A DNA stretch of 64,000 nt from Amblyomma americanum (Eukaryota > Arthropoda > Arachnida > Ixodida > Ixodidae). Numbering within the stretch: position 1 is the stretch's first letter; each line of letters starts with the position of its first letter. The translations under genes were made by a program, and so were the position numbers. Under the pieces are notes generated by a model, which was given only the letters and a program-made list of their open reading frames with translations, was not told the origin of the DNA and ran no database searches. The stretch is taken from NCBI RefSeq assembly GCF_052857255.1, contig NC_135497.1, positions 181,073,478 through 181,137,477 of the forward strand, given 5' to 3'. Below are positions 30,464 to 41,149 of the stretch, piece by piece.

Positions 30464-32340
30464 AGGTGGTGGTGGTGGAAACTATTACATACAGAGGAGT
30501 CTAGGACGCGCAGGCCCTTGGGCCCCCGCACGGCCCCACTGCACTCAAACGTTCATGTCCCGGAGGCTCATAACGCTGTCAGCCCGGCCTGTGGCGAAGG
30601 CTTGCTTGGCCGGGTCCTCGGAGCGCAGTAGGGTCTCCCAAGCCTCCCAAGTGGTAAGGTGCTCCAGGCCCCGCGGGGCAGGATCCGCCGGGCAGAGGAA
30701 AAGCATATGATCGAGAGTGGCTTTTGGGTGGTGGCAGAGGGTACAGGAGGGGTTTGTGTGGATTAGTGATAGCGCGAGCGTATATAATGGGAGCGTAAGG
30801 TGCGTGTTTGGAGCCGCCTCCAAATTGTCTGATGATAATTGTCGAGGGAGGGACTGGGCGGGAGGTACAGCCGACGCTCGGCTTTGCAGGCCTGCGTCAG
30901 CTCACTGAAGGAATGCATGCGCTCCCATGAGAACTCCAGATCGGAAGCCGCCGGTGCCCGGTTGAGAGAACCTCGGGCTAAAGCGTTGGCAGCCTCGTTT
31001 CCGGGATTCCCGGAGAGGGGAGGCACCCATATGAGCTCCATGTGGTGGGGCGGGTGTGCGGCGAGGGAGTTCAATATGCGAAATGCAGGGACGTGAACTC
31101 TCCCGCGGGCGAAATTTAGTATGGCAGATTTAGAGTCCGATAGTATATACCGGGCCTCCGTGCGCGTGATGGCTAGGGCAATAGCAGCCTCTTCAGCCTC
31201 CTCCGAAGTGGCAGTGGGTGATATGTGAAGGGTAGCAGTCGATTGTAGGGAGGGTTGTCGTGATGGCTACAACCGCGTCCTCGCCTGTGCATGCGGCCTC
31301 CACCCAAACGGCATCCGGTTCCATGCCATAGTGTTTGTGGAGCGCCCGTGCGTGAGCTCTGCGGCGGGGTTCGTGGTAGGTGGCGTGCATGTTTTTACGG
31401 AGAGGTTTAATAATTAGTTCGCGTGGATGTGGGGGGGGGGGGGGACCGGGAGCTGTGTGGGATCCGTGGCTGGTATCCTGATGCCGAGGGTGTGTAGGAT
31501 GTATCTGCCGGTGGTGGTTCTCGCGAGACGTATGTATTGTGTCTGTCGGTGGGCCTCGATAAGCTCACCTATCGTGTTGTGTAGGCCTAGTTGGAGGAGT
31601 TTTTCGGTTGCGGTATTTAGGGGTAGGTTTAGTGCTGTCTTAAATGCTGTTCGGATTATGGCATCCATGGTGGAGATTTCTGTGGCCTGGAGTTTCAGGT
31701 AGGGGAGCGTGAAGAGAAAGCGGCTGAGGACGATGGCATGAATGAGACGACATAGGTCATGCTCCTTCATGCCCCGGTGGTGTCCAGAAACTCTGCGGAT
31801 TTGGTCGGATATCGACACCGCCGTCTGCTTGAGTTTCTGGATGGTGAGAGCCGTTGTTCTGGATGTGGAGGCCCAGTACCCGGAGAGCGTGTACCTCCGG
31901 GATGTAGCGGTTTTCCAGTTTCACGGTTATGGGGGCTGTGGGGCAGTTTCGGGTTGTGGGGCGGAGTATGAGGAGCTCCGACTTCTCCGGAGAGCATGAG
32001 AGTCCGATACTCCGCGCATGTGTTTGGGTGAGGGTAGCTGCCGACTGCAGAGTATTCTGTATGTCTCCATCACTGCCATGGGTGGTCCATAGAATGACAT
32101 CATCAGCATAGAGTGTATGCCGAAGGTGAGGGATAGTTTGTAGTTTGCATGCAAGGGGGATGAGTGTGACATTGAAGAGGAAAGGGGAGAGGACAGATCA
32201 ATGGGGGGTGCCAACCCCACTCAGGGTGTATGGATGGGATGTGTGGAGACCGAAGTGAATTTCGGCCGTGAGGTTAGTAAGGAATGCTTGACGACAGGTG
32301 TACATACGTTCGCCTATGTTCAAGGGGGAGAGCGCCGGGG
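30464..32340 (-). mobile_element. I-type LINE fragment, RT to C-terminus
   Basis: Minus strand: RT catalytic TLYADD at 32110-32099, thumb and connection (31818-31414, LKLQATEISTMDAIIRTAFK), and RNase H (31390-30763) with IWVPPLSGNPGNEAANALAR. The C-terminal zinc domain at 30823-30545 reads CTLCHHPKATLDHMLFLC. It ends in CCACC repeats at 30464. Frameshifts separate the frames. It is the same class as the 9-18 kb LINE. The 5' end meets the following LINE fragment head-to-head near 32340. Confidence 0.82.
31430..31444 (+). repeat. G-rich run
   Basis: About 14-15 G in a row within the LINE thumb/RNase H linker. On the sense strand it encodes part of a Pro-rich segment (PVPPPPHIH). Confidence 0.8.
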
Positions 32341-34400
32341 AGACTTGAAGCATCATATTGTGGTTCCTATACCCAAGTAAGGTCAGCCTCCAGTATCTCT
32401 CTCGGCCCTTTGTCCAATGTCCCTCACGCCTACCATCTGCAAGGTTTATTTTCGCCGCACGCTTATCGTGGTGGCTGGAATCCCATGATTGTTACCTAGA
32501 TTCCCAAATTAGTTTCCGCCTACAAATTGGAATGGAGGACGGCGTTGCTACTTTGGCTGCTGACGTGCTTGACCTCTCTCCGCAGAGTCACCTTGTACGA
32601 ACCGTGATCGCTACAGACATAACAAAGGCATATGTCAACATCCTTCACTCTGCATTTGTTGCCTCCCTTCAAACTCTTCGTCTCCCTCACGGGTTTCTCC
32701 TCTCCATTCACGCCTTTTTAGCAAATCGAACCTTCAGCGTGAGTGTCCACGGACAGCCCTTTGGTAAATTCACTTCCAATAGAGGAGTGCCCTAGGGCTT
32801 TCTTCCGCCCCCCCCCCCCCATTATTTAATATGGCTTTTGTTCCTCTTGTTCTAGCCGTAGAGACAATCCCTTCTATCCATGTGCTTGCGTATGCCGAAT
32901 ATAAAACCTTGTGGTGCTGTCGTCCGGATGCGTCTATCCATCAGTCGGTCCTTCAGCACGCGCTGGATATATTGACATCTCGCCTCCCATCTCTGGGTCT
33001 AACATTCTCTGCTAATAAATCATATTTTATTCGCATTGGAAATAAGGCCGGCTTACAGAAAGCTCCCCCTTTAAATGTTACGATAGATACTTCTCCGATT
33101 CCTCAGATAGAAACTGTTCGCATTCTTGGCCTTCTCCTTGATACATCTTGGACTGGCATCCCGTGGCTGACATCCACCCGTAAATTGGCCCACGCTACTC
33201 TAGGTCTGATTCGTCGCATAGCTATGCGCTCTGGTGGCGCACGTGCTCCTACGGCCCACCAGCTTCTGCGCTCTATACTTCAGCCACGGATAGTATATCA
33301 GGCACAATTTCCACGTCTTACCCGCAGACAATGGTACTCGATCACTTGAAGCTATCAATCGTGAAGCTATGCGCGCCATAACTTATCTGCCTCGTTTAAC
33401 ACTCATACCTGCTCTACACGAGTTCGCCCAACTTAGTACACTCAGTGAACTCATCGACCAACGGGTGGCAAACTGAGCTCGAAAACAGTCTCTCCAACTT
33501 CATCGTTTAAAGACACTTCCTCCATGGTCATATTGCCAGCTCACAGACGATCGCCCCATAGTTTCCCCGTCGGCATCAGCTGCGTACCTGCCTCAAGGGT
33601 GCATATTGTACACGGATGCATCACATACTGCAGAGAGAGGAATTACTGCTGTGTATAGTCCATCTCATCCGCAACTCTCTCGCGACGTATACCGCGGATA
33701 TGTGCACTCCCCTGGCATTGGAACTTCAAGCCATTTATAATGCCATTGCTTCCCTTCCGCTCGTTCCGACATTCAATACAGTTCATATTTACACCGACTC
33801 CCTCGCCGCTCTTAAACAGCTTAAAGCTTTTCGACGCACATTCCAGATTTCACAATCAATTCACGTGCTCTGCGCAAAGTACCCATATCCTGTGCGTATA
33901 CACTGTATTCGCGGCCATGCTCAGGATCCACATAACATTGAAGCGGATACTGTGACTCATCTTCACACATTAGACGACCCGCCACCTTCCCCTCTTCCCC
34001 CAGATCCGTTCCTGTCCCATGTTTTCGATTCCGTAGTTCTGCTCCAACGAACACGTGCTCTAATTCCTCCGTGTTTGCACCCTCTTCCCCGTAGTGTTAC
34101 TCGGCAGTAGGAGGTATCCGTGCGCCGGATTAGGGCAAGACCGGCTCTGACACAATCTGTCCGTCATAGGTGGCGTGCAAAACATCTGCCAGAAACTGAC
34201 AGGTGCCCTCACTGTGGCGCTGTACCGGACATTTGTGATGTGCGGCACTTGTGGACGTGCCCAGCGACGGCTGCTACTAGAAACGGCTCCTCAGCGAGGT
34301 GGGCCTGCGGTGTAACCATGAACGTGACTGATTTCTTCGGCAACCTCTGCGACTACCTCAGCGCAACGGGTCTGCACTCCTTCCTTTAACATTCTATCTC
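32341..34400 (+). mobile_element. I-type LINE fragment, RT to C-terminus
   Basis: Plus strand: IVVPIPK at the RT fingers, palm DITKAYVNILH and NRGVP (stop in PQG), catalytic box degraded to YAEYKTL near 32890, thumb IETVRILGLLL, RNase H with HIYTDSLAALKQL and HCIRGHAQDPHNIEAD (33616-34110), then a zinc domain CPHCGAVPDICDVRHLWTC (34120-34389). Several stops, frameshifts and a C-run at 32806-32820 make it inactive. Its sister copy C-terminus is at 49640-50270. Confidence 0.82.
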
Positions 34401-34624
34401 ACGCATTCCTTCCCCTTTTTTCAACTTATTCCTTCTGGCACACTTTTCGAACAAATGAAAAAAAAAAGCAAAACAACTTCGCCTTTACATTCCGGACAAT
34501 TTCTGGCGCCTAATAAGCGTATTTGTATTTGGATGCATATTTTAAATTGCTGTAGCAGTACACATCCCAGACATACATTGTTAAGCCATACACACCACAA
34601 ACGCGTTCGCTAGGTGCCCTTTGA

Positions 34625-34815
34625 CACGCTTGAACTAACGAACCTTCGTGACCTATGCGTTGCATGCCCGCCCGGCACGCAGAGAGCTTGTGTTCGAATC
34701 CCAGTGGCGGCTGATTCCTTTTATGATTTGAATTTTCTGGTATTTTTTTCGACTGACGCGGGATGACGGCCGACGCTGGGTTTTCAGCAGAACGAGCTCC
34801 TTACGATATCGCGTC
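34625..34815 (+). mobile_element. tRNA-derived SINE, third type
   Basis: Box A-like CCTATGCGTTGCATGCCCG and box B GTTCGAATCCC at about 34692-34702, followed by a T-rich body and GACGGCCGACGCTGGGTTTT and AACGAGCTCCTTA. I recall the latter as a repeated tick sequence, but this cannot be verified here. Confidence 0.55.
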
Positions 34816-34839
34816 AAATTTCCACATCTTGAGTAACAA

Positions 34840-35890
34840 ATCAGAGGAGAGTGCCGGGAGAATTAAAGCCAGGAAATTCTCTCCGCTGCCATGATTAATC
34901 GGGTCTACCGGCCCACCGCTACACGCTGCATAAGTTAGGAGAGGACGTAGCGACAAACTACTACACCCCACTTGCGGAAGAAGGGAGATTCGGAGTGCTG
35001 ACCGGCGATTAGGGTCACGCCTGATAAGCCGCCGATCGGACGCATGAGGCACACGCAAACATGATTCCCAAAAGGCAAGGCAGTGAAGCGCACACAACCG
35101 AGGAGTTAGTCACATCGATAAGACAAAAGAGAGGGCATGGTGAAGTTAACACGCAGGTAATACCGATGTAATGACCGAACAACGTTGCTGCATATAAACG
35201 TACGCAATGTTGAGCGATTGAACTAAGCTAAAAAAGTACAAGACGCGATACAGAGGTCGAAGTACACGGAAAAAGCGGCCGATGGAGCGGGAGGAAACGA
35301 TGGCCTATCTGCGCAGTGGAAAGGTCCGGGCGCAACGAGCGCCGCCGGGCTGCTCACGATCGCTGTAAAGCCAGTGTGGTGTCGCGGATGCCGCTGAGTT
35401 TGTGCCGCGCATCTTCGTGGCCGCCGTCGCCGCATTCGACGTGTGTCAGACTTCGGTAGGTGACTCTCTTGCCTGTCACATCCCTGGCTGGCTTCACTGT
35501 CGTCGCACACATTGCTTTCCTCCAAGCCATGTATCCGGAGTGCGTTCTTCACTCCGCCACGTCCTCGTAGTAAACAAAGGCAATATAAAATAACGGCGCG
35601 CAAATGCTAAAGCTAGATATCCATAGGAAAACGAAGAGATCAAGGGTGAGACGGCACACAGCGACACACCTACGGACGAGCGCTGACTTGCAACTGAAGT
35701 CGCACAGCGAGGTGCGGAAATGGGGAGGGCGACAGAGCACATGATGCACAGAAGGGCTAACTAAAAGCATCAAGAAAAAAATAACTGAACGAAACCCCAA
35801 ACAAGTGGCGCTTCTCAAAGGCCTGCCGCGAAAAGAACTTCCCCTAACAGCGACTACTGGAAAAATTTAGAGGCGAACAGTTGGATCTAT
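34840..35890. repeat. dispersed repeat with ends shared with 44088-44275
   Basis: The left part (GGGAGAATTAAAGCC, TTAATCGGG) and right part (CAAGTGGCGCTTCTC, CCGCGAAAAGAA) both resemble the short copy at 44088-44275 (GGGAGAATTTCAGCC, TTAATCGGG, GAGTGGCGCTTTTTC). There they lie close together. The 44-kb copy looks like an internally deleted derivative. No protein domain is recognised. Confidence 0.45.
35455..35530. repeat. direct repeat, copy 1
   Basis: Shares CATCCCTGGCTGGCTTCACT and GTCGTCGCACAC with 36010-36096, about 555 bases downstream in the same orientation. Confidence 0.65.
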
Positions 35891-36009
35891 TCTAATTCTG
35901 ATTCTATTCAAAGTTGGATCCTGATATAGATAGAAATTCGTCTTTTTCCCTAGCGGTTCCTTTTTGCTCTCCGCATTCTGTCTTCTTGGACGTTATCACC
36001 GCACTCAAC

Positions 36010-36096
36010 GTATCAGATCCCGGCAGGAGGATTGCTTGCCTGCCATATCCCTGGCTGGCTTCACTGTCGTCGCACACCGACTTCCTCCAAGCAAGC
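36010..36096. repeat. direct repeat, copy 2
   Basis: Has ATCCCTGGCTGGCTTCACTG and CGTCGCACAC, followed by TTCCTCCAAGC as in copy 1. The spacing of about 555 bases suggests either an element with direct terminal repeats or a local duplication. Confidence 0.65.
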
Positions 36097-36099
36097 TCC

Positions 36100-37040
36100 G
36101 CCTGTGGCAACTGCAGTACTGCTTCCAGCTGTGGCTTGGTCGTTTCACGGACCCACTCGCTGCACGTCGAAGGGGTGGTATGATAGACGCGCAGAGCAGG
36201 GTGTCTCGGGACTCGGGGGGTCAGCGCTGCTTGCGCGCATACTCGAGGGGTGCAGACCGCTTCGTCGGCTGTACTTTGTCGTGGCGCACAAGCTAACTCG
36301 AACCCGGGCTCCATTGGGTAGCGTGTCTGAGTCTTCGGGCTGAAGAAAGATGGAACCTAAAGTTTGGGAAAACGAAAATAAGCGGATTTAATTGCACTGT
36401 GACGAACCTTACTTACATGTTTTAGAAAGAGCAAGCAGTCAAACATTAAGAGTTCGTTCGTCGAGCGACTGGATGAGCCTTGTCGGCAGGGCCCAGAGCA
36501 TCCTTTTGCACTCAGCACACTCCTTAAATCCTCTAACGTTCCGTCCCTCTATCAGGCGGTGGTCAATCCAACGCCACGCACATTTCTCCCAGATGGGAAC
36601 CTATCAAAACAGTCACTTGTTGCAGAGTCGACCCGTGGGAACGTACGAGGAGAAATCGCAAGTCTGCTGCTATTTCCTACAGTGTAGCAACAGTGGTGCA
36701 AGCGACTCCGTGTCTTCGGAAAACACCTTTCATGCGTGCGGCGCCGCGGGCCTCAACTGCGGCGACCTCTCTACGGTGTGGCCGGCTACTGACGGACACG
36801 GCTGATTCCTTGACGGCGCCTTCCTTTCATTCCCCCGTCGTCTGATCGCCTCCGGTCGTACCCCCCCCCCACCGGCGTGTGTTCTTTACGGAGAAGCAGT
36901 CAAAGGGAAGGTCATTCCCACCGATCGAAGCGTAAGGAAATTCCGCAGGCTCGTTCTCAGCGCGGCACCCTTCTTTAGGGTCGTCGGCCACTGGAGTTTA
37001 GGGGGATTCCCCCAAGGCGGCAGGTGCAAAGAGGAAAATT
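36100..37040. other. no gene recognised
   Basis: GC-richer DNA with short frames and no recognisable domains, plus a short C run near 36861-36871. Confidence 0.45.
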
Positions 37041-37050
37041 GAAAATACCT

Positions 37051-37115
37051 AGGTGGTTTGAACCACCTCCCGATTTAAAGGGTTCAGCCTTATCCGTCCG
37101 TCCGTCCGTCCATCC
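37051..37115. repeat. short dispersed hairpin repeat, second copy
   Basis: AGGTGGTTTGAACCACCT palindrome (37051-37068), CGATTTAAAGGGTTCAGCC and a CCGT tetranucleotide run, matching 107-160. Confidence 0.6.
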
Positions 37116-37245
37116 ACTAGTAGGGGAGAGAGGACAGAAGCCAGAAGGTGGCTGCCAAGAACCTAGAGGGTGGCTAGCGTGCACTGAGGAAGTTCTGACG
37201 CGAACGGAGGAATATGCTAAATTCCCTTCATGAGCTTTTCTGCTT

Positions 37246-37449
37246 CCCTTTTATTTATTTATTTTTAAATAAACCACTGCTACTAGTTTTCTCAGAAAAG
37301 GTACTTTGGAATATGCCACGTGAGGGAAATTGCCATGGACCAATTGCCCCTCTCCACATTCCAACCTCCCTCAGGTGGCATATTCCATAGTAGCTTTTCT
37401 TAGAGAAATAATAGTAGCGGTTTATTTTAAAAAATAAATAAATAAAAGG
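37246..37449. mobile_element. palindromic MITE-like element
   Basis: Two arms of about 85 bases are near-perfect inverted copies. The left begins CCTTTTATTTATTTATTTTT and contains GGAATATGCCACGTGAGGGA. The right ends AATAAATAAATAAAAGG and contains TGGCATATTCC. A loop of about 35 bases, including GCCATGGACC, separates them. It has no coding capacity. The whole unit could form a hairpin. Confidence 0.7.
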
Positions 37450-37589
37450 AAGGAGAAAATATGAGAGGTAGAGGCAGGGAAGTCCTCCTCCTCTCCACTT
37501 GTAGGGAAGGGGAAGGAGAGGCCCGGTATGAATTACTCAGAAAAAATGAAAATAACACAACAGCAAGCGTGCGTGAAAAATACAACTTG

Positions 37590-37900
37590 CAAACTTCAAC
37601 CGTCTCGGAAGGGAACAGCAGGGCTGGCCTGCTTGCCTCAGAAATCAGAGGTTCCAGTGTACGCCCAAGGCATATACGGACCTAAGCCGGACATGATCAT
37701 AGTTGAGGGGCGAAAGGTTCCCAGAGTTGAGGAAATCAGAATCCTTGGTTTCTCCATCAATGAGCCCCTTGCCAAAATACGCCACCTGTGGGAGACCACC
37801 GGAACCATAGTGCGCCGGCGCCATGTTGGGGGAAGACCGCAAAGACGCCCGATTCGGTCGCTGCACGAATTTACCGCGGTACGCCATACTAGCCTACCTA
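37590..37900 (+). mobile_element. I-type LINE fragment, RT thumb
   Basis: Reads LACLPQKSEVPVY, then VPRVEEIRILGFSI, matching LQCSPQKSEVLIL and IPEVETLRILG of the LINE at 16700-16850. Only about 300 bases are recognisable. Confidence 0.65.
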
Positions 37901-38978
37901 AAACACTGGCAGTACTGATTCTGACGTCATCTGAAGCACTTCAGGATGGTGAACTCCTGCTGTGTTCCGCAATGCCACCAACACGGATATCGCGACGCGA
38001 ATGGCGGAAAGGTATGTACTTAAGTACGTACTGTAAGCAGTACGTCCGCAGTGGATGCAAGTTTTCTGGTACGCGCTTTGTCGCGGACCATGAATTCAGC
38101 TTTTTTTCTTCCTAATCGACTGTATTTTGTTCCTGAAGTATGTATTTCGAAAGGGACGCACAGTTTATCGCATGCAGACGAAATGCTCCGTCTACTGCGC
38201 CTGCTCCGCGAAGGCGCCGCAGCACACGATAACCCGACTACGCAGGAACGTTATCTTTTAGAAAGAAACGATGTGGTGAATACCGACAGCCTCCCAGCTT
38301 GATCGATAGTTGCGATTTTGTGTAAAATGCGCTGACGAAATGCGTCGTTCGCTTGTGCTTGTGCAGCCGAGTGAACGACGGTGTTGATGGAGGCGGTCTA
38401 ATCTAAGCTGCGTGCGCACACCTACTCGTGCACTTTGCATTCGTTGACTGCACGAGTATGCGCTATGGTAGGATGTGAGCTTTCGTATTGCCTATGATTT
38501 AGTGCCCCTGTGCTGCATGAGAGAAGCAAGAGATTCCCTGTTGGTGATACATTTAGACCAAAGCTTAGAATAGAGTTTCTCACTAGCATCACACAACATG
38601 CTTGTTTGCGTCGTTCTCGCTTATAAATTCGGTCGCCAGACGAAGTATAATACAGGCCACCTCGCCATCTGCAGCAGTGTGCTTTGACCAAAACACCGCT
38701 ACGACACATGTGCTCGCGCGAGCGATTTCATTTGGTTCTCTTGTAACACAGCGAACCTTTTTAAAACCAAAGCACTGGAGAATATAACACAGAAAACCAC
38801 CTTTTTATTGAAGTACTCACTGACTAAAAAAACACAGGGAGTGAGTTTATGTAAAATTTTATTTGTGACGCTGATCAACTCAATCAGTAGAGTAACCATT
38901 TTTACATTTAGGATAACAGACTAGAAAGTAGGAAAAAAACAGTCATCATGCTGTCAATGCCAATTACATCTTTTGCAG
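37901..38978. other. no gene recognised; expected site of the first THAP exon
   Basis: The THAP domain at 38979 lacks its first two zinc-binding Cys residues, so an upstream exon or terminal part of the transposon should be here or further left. I found no convincing candidate. Confidence 0.4.
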
Positions 38979-40583
38979 GTGTCCTTTCACAAGTTTCCCA
39001 GAGACAGTCTACAGCTCAAGAAGTGGATTATTGCTATAAAGAGAGACCCAGGTCCTAATTTTGTAATTGACCAATCAACTAAAGTATGCAGCAAACATTT
39101 CAAGCTAGATGACTTCGTCATCAATGTAGCAAGTGGAAGACGTTTCCTCAAAGAAAATGCTGTTCTGTCACAGTTCCCATTTTCGAAACCGGTGACCAAA
39201 CGTCGACCACCAAAGCAGAGACTAACACACTGCATCAACAGGACTCCAACAACCAACACAAACACAGCAGGGTCTGGAGAAACATCTCACCAATGCAGCA
39301 CTCAAGATGACGAGCCTCCTGCAAGCCCCAACATTGCAGTTTGCGACTACCAGCCCGCAGACATGGCAGACCAACCAGACTCTCCTACTGAGAAGCAATT
39401 TGAGCTTCAAGATTGTTCTGTGTGCACAAACGTGAAGGCAGAGCTTCAGGCCAAATATGAGGAACTTAAAGGTCTCTATACTTATGTAACAAATCTGAGA
39501 AGTTCTGTACAGAAGTTAAAAGATGACCTTGAAGTATAAAAACAGAAGAATGCCGAGCTTGCAGCGCATAATGGAAATCTCCAGCAACAGCTTGCAGTGA
39601 CCACTCAGCAGCTGCAAGAAGCACAAGCTGTAAATGAAAAACAGCAACAGAGGGTGTTCTCACCAGACAAATTCAAGAATGACGATAGCAGCATGCAGTT
39701 TTACACAAGGCTGCTCAACTACCAGGATTTCCAGAAGCTGCTGCTGCTGTTAAAACCAGGCGAAAATGCATGTAATGTGTATAGCAAGAAACATTGCCTG
39801 CCCAATGATGATGCCAGAGGTCGACCTCGCAAGCTTTCACAAGAGGAAGAGCTATTGCTGACACTGGTTAAGCTCAGAACAGGATTCTTTCACCCGCACC
39901 TTGGCCACATTTTTGGTATCTCGCCTAGTACGGTGTCGAGGATATTCTCTAGTTGGGTGAGCTTTATGTATGTCCAGCTAGGGAAACTACCTTTGTGGGC
40001 GCCCAGAAGTGTGATCAACCGCTATATGCCTGCTGTGTTTCAAGAGCTCTACCCCTCCACAAGAGTGATTATTGATGCCACAGAGATTAGGTGCGAGGTA
40101 CCTAGCTCTCTTGTAATGCAGTCAGGTACATATTCAAATTATAAATCAGCCAACACTTTCAAGGCACTTGTTGGTGTATCACCAGATGATCTGCTGACTT
40201 TCGCTTCAGAACTTTTCATGGGGTCACTCTCCGACAGAGAAATTGTGATTCGAAGTGGATTTCTAAACCAGACATTTTCTTCTGGAAACACTGTCATGGC
40301 TGACAAGGGTTTCAAAATCAGGTACCTGCTTGAAGAAAAAAAAGTTGGCCTCAACATGCCATCATTTCTCAGACAGGACCAGTTCGAAAAAGAGGACGTG
40401 CAGGAAACGCAAGATATCGCATCTTGTCGAATCCATGTAGAGCGACGAATACAACGCATCAAGTGCTATCACATCTTTGACCGCCCCATACCACTGTCTC
40501 TTGGCCCGCTTATTAACCAGATATGGTCAGTCTGTGCAGTGCTCAGCAACATGCAAAGCCCTTTAATTCTAGAATCCGAATAG
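38979..40583 (+). pseudogene. THAP-DDE transposase with one in-frame stop
   Basis: Follows an acceptor (CTTTTGCAG, AG 38977-38978). The THAP DNA-binding part reads VSFHKFPRDSLQLKKW, then STKVCSKHFKLDDF (the C and H of the C2CH zinc site; the first two Cys must be in an upstream exon). A Gln/Lys coiled coil follows, then an HTH-like LGHIFGISPSTVSRIF and a DDE_4-type catalytic core: Asp in VIIDATEIRC (40074-40076), Asp in VMADKGF (40302-40304), Glu in HVERRIQR (40440-40442). It stops at TAG 40581-40583. One TAA at 39537-39539 splits an otherwise open frame between the THAP/coiled-coil and catalytic parts. This architecture fits the ISL2EU branch near PIF/Harbinger. The protein cuts and pastes element ends. 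Confidence 0.85.
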
Positions 40584-40621
40584 AAACATTTTTCAACTTG
40601 TGTGGTCTGTTGAATCAAGCC

Positions 40622-41095
40622 TTACATTTCATTGTCCTTGAGCTGCTTCACCATAAAAGGCAACAGTGTGTTGAAATAAAAGCTGTTCAATACGGCTTCC
40701 ATGTTGCTCCATTCTTCTTCACAGAAACGCAACCTCTGGACAATGAGGAAGTGCGGCCCGAACACTACGAATGCTGCCCACTGTGTCTGGGTAACGCCCA
40801 TCTGGCCGAGCACCTGCATATAGTGTTCATGGTACTTCTTGAGTGTTGGCAGGCAGTTCTCGTCAAACTCGACGAAAAAGTCTTGAGACAGAAGGTCTTC
40901 TTTTGTAGCATCCTTCAGAGAATAGGGGTCACTTCACTTCCACGGTACCCCACGGGAAGGGCTCACAGGGGTCAAAGGCAATTGCATCTGGTGATGCACC
41001 CAGCCATGGTTTTGTGGGGTTCACAAAGATTCCACAGTTAATTATTTCAACAGGATGGCCTGCAGCGATCATGGTGTCCTTATAACGCAGGAACG
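40622..41095 (-). pseudogene. YqaJ-type nuclease of the same transposon, one frameshift
   Basis: Minus-strand frame converging on the transposase, with stop codons about 40 bases apart. It reads FLRYKDTM, CGIFVNPTKPWLGASPDA (GASPDA at 41000-40983) and GTVEVK (EVK at 40940-40932). This is the phage-recombinase/YqaJ exonuclease signature, with the acidic residue in SPDA and the E-x-K pair. A single extra base at 40929 then causes a stop. The next frame continues YSLKDATKEDLL and MQVLGQMGVTQTQW to TAA at 40624-40622. A plausible acceptor (TGTGTTAG) lies before 41095, and the N-terminal part is missing, displaced by a LINE tail. From memory, ISL2EU-type transposons carry such a nuclease beside the transposase. 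Confidence 0.78.
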
Positions 41096-41149
41096 CTAAC
41101 ACAATAAAGAAACCAGAGCAGTAGACAGATAAGATAGCCGGGTTAATTA

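Noticed and set aside
39030..39060. DPGP in the THAP segment as a second 2A motif
   Set aside because: It lacks the required Asn and the preceding D-x-E; it is a normal part of the THAP fold.
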